This document shows positions 47,600-57,275 of a stretch of 64,000 nt of DNA, in pieces. The DNA is taken from the NCBI GenBank assembly GCA_037974965.1, contig JBBPFI010000017.1, forward strand, positions 434,001 to 498,000, given 5' to 3'. Numbering within the stretch: the stretch's first letter is position 1; the number at the start of each line of letters is the position of its first letter. The notes beneath the pieces were generated by a model that worked only from the letters and a program-made list of their open reading frames with translations, was not told the origin of the DNA and did not search any database. This DNA is from Dacryopinax spathularia (Eukaryota > Basidiomycota > Dacrymycetes > Dacrymycetales > Dacrymycetaceae). Position numbers and translations under genes: made by a program.

Positions 47600-48075
47600 T
47601 GTTGGTATTGATATCGTTCGGTCTGTCTGTCTGCTCAGAGAGGGAACTTGTCCGAACAAAGACGACTTACACAGGCAGGCAGTGTTAATGATCAGCCGTG
47701 TTGGTATTGATATCGTTCGGTCTGTCTGTCTGCCCAGAGAGGGTACTTGTCCGAACAAAGAGTCGTCACCCAGGCAGGCAGTTTCGACGGCAGCGGCTAT
47801 AGCACAGGTGACAAGCAAATGATCAGCCGTGTTGGTATTGATATCGTTCGGTCTGTCTGTCTGCTCAGAGAGGATACTTGTCCCGAACAAAGACGACTTA
47901 CCCAGGCAGGCAGTGTTGACGGCAGCGGCTATAGCACAGGTGACAAGCAGATGATCTGCCGTGTTGGTATTGGTAGCGTTCGGTCTGTCCGTTGTGTTGG
48001 CCACATGACCGTCGAATCGCGGACAAGCAGGACTATCAGCTGTGTTGGTATTGATATCATTCGGTCTGTCCGCGT
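47600..48075 (+). repeat. Array A of the GTTGGTATTG core (five copies)
   Basis: Cores start at 47601, 47700, 47831, 47963 and 48043. The spacing is 99, 131, 132 and 80 bases. The spacers share AGAGAGG-ACTTGTCC-GAACAAAGA and CAGGCAGGCAGT blocks, so the whole unit was duplicated and some copies were shortened. Confidence 0.85.
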
Positions 48076-48109
48076 CAAGAGAGGCTAGGGTCCTACTGGT
48101 AACCCTGTT

Positions 48110-48250
48110 ACTTTCAATGGTGTCAGACTAAGGCGCTGCGCTGATCCGACTAGTTTTGCTTACCTGACATGTTGTCCTTGACTAGCGCAGTGTCCGTTCG
48201 GGTTGCTGTACTTCGACCTGGGCAGAAGGTGGTGCGGATCCCACAACACT
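48110..48250 (-). pseudogene. Fragment of the cysteine-cluster cargo gene
   Basis: On the minus strand CCCAGGTCGAAGTACAGCAA matches AAGGTCGAAGTTCAGCAACC in the 43.6-45.3 kb gene (protein VEVQQPE in both). CTTTCAATGGTGTCAGACTA near 48110 matches CTTTCAATGGCGTCAGACTA near 45533. No open frame connects them. Confidence 0.55.
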
Positions 48251-48439
48251 TTAAGGTAGGCGGTCGCTGGCATATCCTTCGCTGGTATGCTGGTGGATTC
48301 GACCCTTCGAAGATCTACCCGGTAAGTCTTGCAACTACTCGTCCGCGCAGTGACACTCACTGTTACACTCAGGCCCCTGGAGTAGCACACTCGTCCCGCT
48401 CGCCGATGGTTGCAATGTCCAACCCTCAGGACTACTAGC

Positions 48440-48970
48440 ATATATTTGGCCTTCGGCAGACCCGTTTCCAACTCAACTTTAGCATCATGACATCCTGCCA
48501 GTGACTTCGCAATAATGGACACCAAAGCTGCGTCATTCTCAAACGTATATCGTGAGCAGCCAGAAGCCAATTGAAGTTCGCTTTCATGATCGAAGTCAGG
48601 TCTCCGCTTGCTTCATTACCAAAGCAGGAGTTCTCGTGTAAGTGCGTCTGTAGCGTCATTCGCTGGGCCTGATCAGTGCATGTCTCTCTGATCAGGTCAT
48701 GGCTGTACCCACCAACTTGATCCCAACGCGCCCAAGCCATTCAACACGCGTTCCATATTGTCGTGATTCTCGTTCAGAGCTGGCCTCGGTTGATCGAATG
48801 GGTTCCGGGACGGCACCTTGGTATACAGACGAATACACTTCTGAGCCAGCAGCGCAGTCCACTCGTATCGTCTCTTCATAACTCTGTCAGTCAAAGTCTC
48901 GGCAGGAAACCGCTCAAGTAAGAGACGAACACATTGAGTCCCTCCTTAATGTAGATGTTGGCTTTGTTGT
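48440..48970 (-). pseudogene. Decayed inverted copy of the 54.7-56.5 kb zinc-cluster gene
   Basis: The minus strand gives SHDLIRETCTDQAQRMTLQT and LHENS, nearly identical to the plus-strand gene around 55430-55510, and the flanking NMERV...GLG block also matches. Gaps and loss of frame elsewhere show it is not functional. Confidence 0.75.
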
Positions 48971-49447
48971 TCGCAATGATTTGTAATCTCCGTGCTGTTC
49001 CAGCCAAGGCAGACGGACAGCAAGGCAAAAGCAGCATATTGTTGGCGCGGACAGTAGTGACTGAAGGTGTACAGGCTTGCTGAGATGAACCCCCGTGTTG
49101 GTATTGACATCGTTCGGTCTGTCTGACGATTCAAGTCTGGCAAGACGATTGGTGGTCGAACGTCAGGTGCGAAGGTGGTAGTCAGGTTGGACGGGCTCTT
49201 CACCATAGCTGGTCATCGTGAAGGCGGAACACGAGGTGGATGTACCGGGGAAGCCCGTCGAAAAAGGGAGTGCGAAAGCGACGGTGAAGGAGGTCAAGCT
49301 TAAGGGAAGGGCAAGAGGGCCACTCAATCCGTCCCATTGAAGTGGCTATCTCAAACCGTCCTTTGACTAATGACTGCTATGGCGGTATTGATATCATTCA
49401 GGCTGCCTACTGCCTCAGCTCCAGCCCAATAGAGGTGAGGATGCCGC

Positions 49448-49990
49448 TTACGGAAGCCCAAGCCCGAGATTGTTACTAGTCTCGTAGATAGAATCGACAT
49501 GCCTCGTAATTTGCCGCATAGGTGAAAGACCTGGTTGCGCAATAAGCGCCTCTTCAGCAGGATGTGCAAGTTCAGTACAGCGTACCTGTTCAGCATTGGA
49601 GGGCTCTTCTACATGAGAAGCCCACTCAGCCTCAGGCGCTTGCTCTGCACGACGAGCCTCTTCAACTCCGCGAAGATCTTCAGCCGGGGAAATCTCTTCA
49701 GCTTGGCGAGCTTCCTCTGCCCAGCGAGCCTCTTCTGCCCGGCGAGCCCCTTCACCCTGGTGAGCTCCCCTCTCGCCACGAATCTTGGTCACCCCTAGCG
49801 TGCATACAGACGGCTTTCATCATCAAACGCTTGCTCATTCACTGTCGGCTCCCGATCATCCGCTGTCGGCTCGCGTGAGATATCCTTCCGGCGGCAATTT
49901 CTATCTATTTGGCGGTGTTCATTCACGAGGTTGGATGGCAATCGTGCTGATTGAGTGTACGACATGAGATCCTTTAACGTTGGGCAGGTG
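49448..49990 (-). pseudogene. Decayed inverted copy of the coiled-coil cargo gene
   Basis: The minus strand encodes RRAEEARWAEEARQAEE followed by related heptads, as in the gene at 52972-54642. Upstream it also matches the region around 53000-53060 (CATCATCAAACGCTTGCTCA versus CATCATCAAATGCTTGCTCA). It lies in the same order relative to the 48.4-49.0 kb fragment as the intact pair does. Confidence 0.72.
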
Positions 49991-50791
49991 CGAGGAACAG
50001 ACTCACCTGATGTGCACTCCGATGTCCGACTCTATCACCCTCGTTCAGTGCAGCGTTCTTCTTTGCCGATGGGGTCTGCGACCAAATGTCGATATCGCAG
50101 ATCGCATTGTTTACAGTTGAGGAGGAATGACAGCAGTGCTAGTATGCTTTGAGGGACGCGTCAACAAACGACTAAGCTTACGCCACTTTATCGCACGTGA
50201 CTAGTACCGCCTTCTGCACTCTTCTGCTCATGAATGAGATTATGAGGTCGTATATAGCGATCGCAAATGCGATTATACATACATACATGGTGATGGTCGC
50301 AAATGGTGACCGGTTCTGAGGACATCATATGTACAGGCATCCATTTCTGGCAGCGCTCATTTCATGCGCCTTACATTTACACCGGGTACCATATCAAACG
50401 GCGCTCATTTCCAGTGGCGCTCATTTCGGATGGCACTTATTTTGGAAGGCGCTCATATCGGAAGGCGTTCATTTCCACTGGTACCCATTTCGGAAGGCGC
50501 TCATTTTGACTGGCGCCCATTTTGACTGGCGCCGACTTCGGACTTCTCCCGGCTACTCACACAATGACTACATATCCCGCGCAGATCCTGGCGAAAGCGT
50601 AACTGTCACGTCAATGCCGAAGTGAACCGCAGGGACAGGTAAACATTGGCTACAGGGTAACGAGTGTATTAAGGAATGGACGGCTTGCGCACCTACTGAA
50701 CTACAAGAAGTGACAGTGCCTCGCTAGGGCTAGCAACATACAACAAGGAGGAACATGGAGCTCGGGATGTGGATGCAGCGCGGAAACCTCA
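49991..50791. repeat. Spacer with 16 bp tandem repeat (50401-50535)
   Basis: About eight to nine units of a 16 bp repeat with consensus near GCGCTCATTTCGGAAG. Its reverse complement resembles the 16 bp unit at 46.0 kb, so the two arrays are inverted relatives. No gene is seen. Confidence 0.7.
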
Positions 50792-52288
50792 TCACACAAT
50801 AATACCCGAACGAGAATTTCCGGCCAACCAGCCCCAAAGGCGATTGGTCACAGTCGGAGGAGGGCCGTACTGCTCACGATACCTCCTTCGGTCTTCTTGG
50901 CGGGCCTTCTTGTAAGCACGGTATGCCTTGGGATCCTTATAGGTATTCTGATCGTACGTCCACGGGCGCTGCGTCGGTCGAGAGTTTGATTGGCCTTGGC
51001 GGGTGGATGGTGCTACCGTCGCCCTGGGTGCAGGGACCACTACGGCTGGCGGCGGCAGGTTGCCTTCCGCAGACACGCGTGCGACCGGGTGCAGGAGATT
51101 ATGAATAGTACGGCTCCGCATACTGTCGACGCGTACATAAGCGGGGGGTGGGAGAGCGTCGGTGTTGTCTTCGTCAGTGTTGTCTTCCTGCGGAAGCGCA
51201 GGTACCAGGACAGATGCATCTTGCCCAACCGGCGGCGGCCGCGTACTCGCCTCGTCCTCCCGCGGCTCCTGGGGCCGATCCTGTACGTCCTCCATCTCTT
51301 GGTCTACTGCGTCCGCAGTCGCTGCCTCCTCCAGGTCCTGCTTATCTATGTTCCGACGCAGAATATCTACCTCCTGGAGACGAATGTTAATGGCGTTCCA
51401 CAACTCGGGAGCAGTGGTCCCAATAGCGATGATATAGGCCGCATATGCGTCCAGACTGCGTTGGGTGGCTGCTAAAGCAGGATTTCTTGCGAAGTGAAGC
51501 GGCGGCCCACGTCCTGTGACCAAATAGCCTGGGGTGTTCGTATTGAGAATGTGCGGGCTGGCTGCCCTCTCGGCATCAGAAGATGCGAGAAGATGCGTGT
51601 TGTCTTCATCAATGCGCAAATAATTAACAATGTCCTCATACGCAGGGATCGAGGCGAAGGGCGCGATTGAAGGCGTCCTGGTGGGTGGGGATGCCTGTAA
51701 ACCTTCTCCGACTTCATCGCCACGAGGAAAAAGGTTGGTGACATGAAGAGGTTCACCCGTGTTGGTATTGATATCGTTCGGTCTGCCTGCCTCCTCAGGA
51801 ACAGGAGTAAGGCGCGTGGACGCAGTGACGGCGTCCTGGACGACCCGAAGGCGGTCGCCCGTGTTGGTATTGAAGACGTTCGGTCTGCCTGCCTCCTCAA
51901 GAACGGGAGTAAGGCGAGTGGACGCAGTGACGGCGTCCACGGCGAGCCCAGGGCGATGGCCCATGTTGGTATTGATATCGTTCGGTCTGCCTGCCTCCTC
52001 AGGAACAGGAGTAAGGCGCGTGGACGCAGTGACGGCGTCCTGGACGACCCGAAGGCGGTCGCCCGTGTTGGTATTGAAGACGTTCGGTCTGCCTGCCTCC
52101 TCAGGAACGGGAGTAAGGCGCGTGGACGCAGTGACGGCGTCCTGGACGACCCGAAGGCGGTCGCCCGTGTTGGTATTGATATCGTTCGGTCTGCCTGCCT
52201 CCTCGGAGACAGGTGAGGTGGTGTTGTTCGCGATGAGCGCGTTGGAGGGTAGACTTGCGTCAACGCCGTCCACGTCCATTGTCATCAT
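50792..52288 (-). CDS. Cargo protein with translated 34-residue repeats
   Basis: First ATG in the open frame is at 52288 (MMTMDVDGVD); a GTG at 52357 opens it slightly earlier. About 498 residues. The N-terminal third is made of five 34-residue repeats such as PVPEEAGRPNDINTNTGDRL, encoded by a 102 bp tandem array that carries the element's dispersed core on the other strand. The middle is acidic with no known domain, and the C-terminal part is basic (YKKARQEDRRRYREQYGPPP). No family recognised. The unbroken frame through exact 102 bp units suggests translation is maintained, or that the array is young. Confidence 0.55.
   Translation of the reverse strand: MMTMDVDGVDASLPSNALIANNTTSPVSEEAGRPNDINTNTGDRLRVVQDAVTASTRLTPVPEEAGRPNVFNTNTGDRLRVVQDAVTASTRLTPVPEEAGRPNDINTNMGHRPGLAVDAVTASTRLTPVLEEAGRPNVFNTNTGDRLRVVQDAVTASTRLTPVPEEAGRPNDINTNTGEPLHVTNLFPRGDEVGEGLQASPPTRTPSIAPFASIPAYEDIVNYLRIDEDNTHLLASSDAERAASPHILNTNTPGYLVTGRGPPLHFARNPALAATQRSLDAYAAYIIAIGTTAPELWNAINIRLQEVDILRRNIDKQDLEEAATADAVDQEMEDVQDRPQEPREDEASTRPPPVGQDASVLVPALPQEDNTDEDNTDALPPPAYVRVDSMRSRTIHNLLHPVARVSAEGNLPPPAVVVPAPRATVAPSTRQGQSNSRPTQRPWTYDQNTYKDPKAYRAYKKARQEDRRRYREQYGPPPTVTNRLWGWLAGNSRSGIIV
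51740..52210 (+). repeat. Array B of the GTTGGTATTG core, 102 bp period (five copies)
   Basis: Cores start at 51761, 51863, 51965, 52067 and 52169, exactly 102 bases apart. Units are nearly identical, and the core alternates between TTGATATCG and TTGAAGACG versions, so a two-unit block was probably duplicated. Confidence 0.92.
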
Positions 52289-52971
52289 CGGGAACACGGA
52301 ATTCGACAGAACCTGCGATTTCGTATCAGCCAACTTCGAATGTTTGGTCCAGTTCACGAAGCTTACTGCTTTCCCAGTCGATGATAGGTAAGTTTGGGTG
52401 GAGATCTTGTAGGAGAAGAGATGTTGGTTGGTGGTTCAAGGAGAAGGAGAGGAGACTTGAGTGTGGAGCCACTTTGTGTCCGTAAGCTGTGCTGGCAAAG
52501 TCAGATTGTGTCACTTGCCATGTGATCATGATCAGCGAGGTGCGGGTGGCGTTGTAGAAACCAAGCGCAGCGCCATGCCTGGTTGCACATTAACCATCTC
52601 TCGCCGTGAATGTACGTGCACGGTTCAATATAAAGTCGTTCGCCCTACCTACCATCGAGAGTATTCAACATCGAGACTATCTGAATCGAGAAGCAGGAAG
52701 AGACTCACCCGATCTCTCCACTCCAGGATTGCTCACTCCTCATCTCCACCCTTCCCCGTCGGACTCTTCCCACTACCGGACCTGTTCACGGAACAGGTCA
52801 CAACATAATAGCGCTTGTGTATTTGGAGCCGGGACGAGTGGAGGAGCTGTCTGAGGGTAGCACTGAGAAGAAGTGGAGAGAGTCCGTGCGCCTATCCACA
52901 CTCACAAAGCGAGTCGCCAGCTTACAGAGAATTCAGCCCCGCCCAAACCTCGTATCCTGTCCGAATCGAGG

Positions 52972-54642
52972 ATGTCCAGGCACGGTGAACGCCGCCAGGT
53001 AGCTCGTGAACGCTCGTGGCGGCCATACCATGAGGAGCCGAAAGTGAGTGAGCAAGCATTTGATGATGGAAGGTACCTGTATGCGCCCTTGCCAGGCCCG
53101 TCGCCAAGCTTCTCCATTGCACCTATTCAAGCTCCTTCGACGTCTCTTGAAAATCAAAGCGAGCGTTATGAATATGAGCGTGAGCATAACCTGTGGGAGA
53201 ATGACCCTGACTTCTATGGTCAACCACACTTGTACGAGCAAGACCGAGCATACCAAACTGTCGAGCAAGCCGCCCCCTACGAATCCCTCCGTTCCTTTGA
53301 ACAAGAACCCCGAATGATCCCAACCCATTATGAAGCACCTGGCTACCTGATAGACTCAGCCGACTCTTGGCCTGACGACCATAGGTCCGATCACGGCTAT
53401 CCTCAAGCACATTACCCGGCGCACAACTCTAGTAGACCCCCTGGCAGTAAGCGCGCATACTGGAAACAACAGCAGCGACAGGCAGAGAAGGCGCGACGAG
53501 AAGCCTCCCGTCTTGAGCAGGAGACTCGTAAAGCCGAAGATGATCGACTCCTGGACGAACTTGGCCGTGCCTTTGATATTGTCGAGAATACCCGCAATCA
53601 GTTCTCAGAAGAGGAGGCTCGCTGGGCAGAGGAAACTCGCCAGGCTGAAGAGGCTCGCCGGGCAGAGGAAGCTCGCCGGGCAGAGGAAGCTCGGGCAGAG
53701 GCAGCTCGCCAGGCTGAAGAGGATCGCCGGGCAGAAGACGCTCGCCAAGCTGAGCGACATGCGGAACAGGTACGGCTACGGCAAGCTGCTGAGTTAGCTG
53801 AGAAGCGCGCACTTGAGCAGCAGCGGCAACTGGCACACACGCGTAGAGTGCAAGAAGAGGCACAGCTCGCGGAACAAGCCCGCAAAGCTGAGGAAGAAAG
53901 AGCTCGAGAAGAGCGTCGACGCAAGGCTGCAGAGGCTCATCGTGCGTATCAGGCTCGCGCTCGTCTCCTCGAGGAAGCTCGCGCAGCTGAAGAAAAACGT
54001 CTATCTGAAGAGCATCGGCTGGCTGAAGAGCAACGTCTTGCTGAAGCGGCTCTTCTCGCCGAAGATGCGCTTAGTGCTGAAGACGCGCTTATTGCGGAAG
54101 CGGCGATGCTTGTAGACGACACGATAGCAGCTGAAGGAGAGCCCGCTGCTGAGCGCAGTAAGTGTGCTGAAGCAGCACCTCCTGCTGAAGAAGCAGATGA
54201 AGACCCACAGGAGTATGCGACGAATGGAGATGCCTGGGATGATGAGGATATCAAGCACGATGAAGTCTCTATGGATGTAGACGAGGACATCGCCGAGGAT
54301 CAGCATGACAGGGACGACTCGAGCCCGCAGGACGAACCTGCCTCGGCCAACAATTCATACCACTCTGAGGAAACCGCTGAGAGTCTGCAGAAGATCTGGC
54401 AGCCGCCCGCTGATCTAGTGCCCTGGCCTTACTGGGTGTCTTGCGAGTACCTGCCTGCTACGAGCTCCCAGTCAGAGCAGGAGCTTGCTCTGTACGGCGA
54501 TATTAACGCGTTACATTTCTACATTCTGGATGCGCCTGATGAAGGTGATGAAGCGGAGCTCATAACCTCGTGGAAAGAAGGAGTGCGAACCATTGCAGTA
54601 AGGCTCGTCAACCGTGCCAGGAGTTCGCTGACACTTCTTTAG
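52972..54642 (+). CDS. Long coiled-coil cargo protein, about 556 aa
   Basis: Start ATG at 52972 (MSRHGERRQVARERSW); the same frame is open upstream from a GTG at 52873. Single exon. The N-terminal 190 residues are Tyr/Pro/Glu-rich (YEYEREHNLWENDPDFYG). Residues of about 165-400 form a long charged coiled coil of AEEARRAEEARRAEE type. An acidic region follows (DAWDDEDIKHDEVSMDVDED), then a C-terminal globular-looking end (WPYWVSCEYLPATS). No known domain. It lies 81 bases before the next cargo gene on the same strand, and a decayed copy of the pair is found inverted at 48.4-50.0 kb, so the two behave as one cassette. Confidence 0.7.
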   Translation: MSRHGERRQVARERSWRPYHEEPKVSEQAFDDGRYLYAPLPGPSPSFSIAPIQAPSTSLENQSERYEYEREHNLWENDPDFYGQPHLYEQDRAYQTVEQAAPYESLRSFEQEPRMIPTHYEAPGYLIDSADSWPDDHRSDHGYPQAHYPAHNSSRPPGSKRAYWKQQQRQAEKARREASRLEQETRKAEDDRLLDELGRAFDIVENTRNQFSEEEARWAEETRQAEEARRAEEARRAEEARAEAARQAEEDRRAEDARQAERHAEQVRLRQAAELAEKRALEQQRQLAHTRRVQEEAQLAEQARKAEEERAREERRRKAAEAHRAYQARARLLEEARAAEEKRLSEEHRLAEEQRLAEAALLAEDALSAEDALIAEAAMLVDDTIAAEGEPAAERSKCAEAAPPAEEADEDPQEYATNGDAWDDEDIKHDEVSMDVDEDIAEDQHDRDDSSPQDEPASANNSYHSEETAESLQKIWQPPADLVPWPYWVSCEYLPATSSQSEQELALYGDINALHFYILDAPDEGDEAELITSWKEGVRTIAVRLVNRARSSLTLL

Positions 54643-54723
54643 GAACGAACGACAGACTGGATAGCCTGCGATACTAGGCTGGTATATCGCTACCTACACC
54701 ACCTGCTCGGTAAACTATTCGAC

Positions 54724-56505
54724 ATGGCGGAACAATTGCCCTCGACAGATAACGAGCCACCGGTCAGGCCGGCCGCCTTCGAAATCGAATACATAGACAG
54801 CCGTCGGGAAGAGCTCCTCCGGCGGGAAGCAATGTTCGCTGATAAGCACTGGAAGGAACCTGTTGAAGAGCTGATATTGTCCTGGGGAAAACCGCAAGAG
54901 ATGATTGACGAGTTAGGTCGCAATCGTATCGCCCCCCTTCCTTGGTTCGGCGACTACTCTCAAATGTCGTGCAACGCGGTGCAAGCCGCCCTAGACAAGC
55001 GAGGGCACTTCCTCGTATGTAACTTCTTCTCTTACAATCAACCTCTCACTGATGCGTAGGACAGGAATGGATGCTGAAGCTCTGGGCTGAAGATCGGCTG
55101 CCCTACGCGGACGGCATCTCATGGAAGGAAGAGCTACGGGGACCCATCCTAGAGGAAGCTTTCTTACTGCTGACATTCCACTTGAAGGAGGGGTTCGAGG
55201 ATCCTATTCGGAACAGAGCGATGGCCGGAGACTTCGACTGGGCGACTTATGAAGAGGGGATAGCAGCCGAGACAGAAAACCCCATGCGTCTTTATAATTG
55301 GGACGTGTACTCGTCCTTGTATATCGAAGGCGCTCTCCGGACTCTCGATGCGAACAAGCCGAAGCCGCCTCTTACTACCGACAATATGGAACGAGTGTCC
55401 AATTGGTTTGGGCGCGTTGGGACTACCTTGGTGGGTACAGCCATGACCTGATCAGAGAGACATGCACTGATCAGGCCCAGCGAATGACGCTACAGACGCA
55501 CTTACACGAGAACTCTGCTTTTACAATGGAGCAAGCGGAGGTGCTGACCTCGATCATGCAAGCGGTTTTCAACTGGCTTTTGATTGAGGCCAAGTTCGAG
55601 TTGCCGGTGCGGTCCTCGCATCTTCCTCGCTGGCTTCTTGAACAGCTCCAGATCCATGCAAGGGGCCGCTGGCAACAGAAGCCTACTGGAGCGTTGAAGC
55701 GTGCTTATCTAGTTGGACCCGCGCGTAAGCCGATGACGCACGATGAATTCGACCGCCGATATCTCCAGCATACGAAAGCGCGCCGAGAACAGCTGGATAA
55801 GCAGCTGAGCGAGCAGCCGGACGGCTGGCAGACGGAAGATACCAAACCCAAGGGCCGGATGCGTCGAACCAAGAGCAGGATCGACCCTTTTCCTACTCAT
55901 GTCTTGCGCTGCGAATGGTGGAAGATGCCGGTATTCAAATTGGACGATTTTCCGACTATAGAAGATGTTCGGGAGCACGGCGAAGTTATGGTGGAGGATG
56001 ACAAGCTACCTGCCCGGATAATAGTGAGTAAAAAACCCTGCACGTAGCTTTGGCTGACAGGAGTCCAGTTGGCCATCGGCGACAGAGCCTGTCATACCTG
56101 CCAAATCCACAAAGGACCACGGGTCGGGGTAGATCGGGTTTGTAGGCGTTGGGAACGTCAATGCTGCATTCGCTGTCGCCAGAAGGGCACTGTATGCATG
56201 TGGTGCAACGGTGTGTACGGTAACAGTGAGTGCTCCTCCCGCCCAAGTTGGTGAATGCATACTGACCATATGAAGTCTCGTACAAGTATTATGACGCGCC
56301 CGGACCACGAACCTGCGAGATACCGCTCCACCGGCTGGACAACATCCTGCGCAAGTACTGGTTCGACGGGAAAATGGATTTCGAACCTGCGCTCTGCCCG
56401 GAGGAGCGCAATGCACCTAACTACGCTGGAATGATTGACGCCAAAGGAAGCAAGAGCCTATCCAAAAGCGCGTATTTTCGCAATAATCGTACCATTATAG
56501 TCTAG
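54724..56505 (+). CDS. Zinc-cluster cargo protein, 530 aa
   Basis: Five exons that join in frame: 54724-55014, 55065-55430, 55475-56023, 56069-56225 and 56276-56505, with introns of 43-50 nt. The N-terminal three quarters is charged and helical (DSRREELLRREAMFADKHW; THDEFDRRYLQHTKARREQL) without a domain I know. Near the C-terminus a cysteine cluster spans an exon: ACHTCQIHKG, VCRRWERQCCIRCRQKG and TVCMWC, i.e. two CxxC pairs plus further Cys, spaced unlike a standard Zn2Cys6. A DNA- or RNA-binding role is possible but not shown. A decayed inverted copy lies at 48.4-49.0 kb. Confidence 0.72.
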
Positions 56506-56639
56506 TCTACTATAACACATTGACAACATTGCCCTTACTATACACGTAGGCTGTGGTACTTGAAAGAAAGAAATGAGAATATATGCATGCTCATGCAGAA
56601 CGTCTTGTACTCATGATACGCCAGCCAGGCAGGAAGCGA

Positions 56640-57145
56640 TCGCCTGCGTTGGTATTGAAGACGTTCGGTCTACATGTTTGGTCAGTGGGGGAACTTGACC
56701 GAAGACAGACCACCTACCTATGCAGGCTGCAAAAGCCTGTGTTGGTATTGAAGACGTTCGGTCTGCCTGTTTGGTCAGTGAGGCCCCTTGACTGAACACA
56801 GACAATCTACCTATGCAGGCTGCGAAAGCCTGTCTTGGTATTGAAGGCTTTCGGTCTGCATGCGTGCTCCGTAGTCGAACTGGCCCACAGCTACTCAACC
56901 GACACAGGCAGGCGGCGAACGCCGTGTAGGTATTGAAGAGGTTCGGTCTGCCTACCATTCTACTCCGAGAGAGCGCTTGGCCCGACGGAGACGATCGACC
57001 CAGGCAGACAGCCAACGCCGTGTTGGTGTGGAACACGTTCGCTCTCCCTGTCAACTCGGAGAAGGTACTTGTCCCGATAGAGACAGCTTACCCAGGCAGG
57101 CAGTCAACGCCTGTGTTGGTATTGAAGACGTTTGGTCTTCCGTTC
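56640..57145 (+). repeat. Array C of the GTTGGTATTG core, about 93 bp period (six copies)
   Basis: Cores start at 56648, 56741, 56834, 56926, 57022 and 57115. The spacers share ACTTG-CCGA-GACAGA and CAGGCAGGC blocks with array A. Copies are more diverged than in array B. The array sits between the convergent ends of the two flanking cargo genes. Confidence 0.88.
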
Positions 57146-57275
57146 TCCTAGGTAGGACTCGAGCAGGTCACTTCATTAAGAATGACAATGTATTTTAGAG
57201 AAGTCATGCGGCAGACTCCGTACGATACGGAAACTAGAGCGAGTGCATGTAAAGAATAACTGGCTAATGAAGGAA

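Noticed and set aside
47600-57145. Regularly spaced short repeats resembling a CRISPR array
   Set aside because: The genome is clearly eukaryotic, the spacers are themselves repeated, and there are no cas genes. They are tandem duplications within a transposon.
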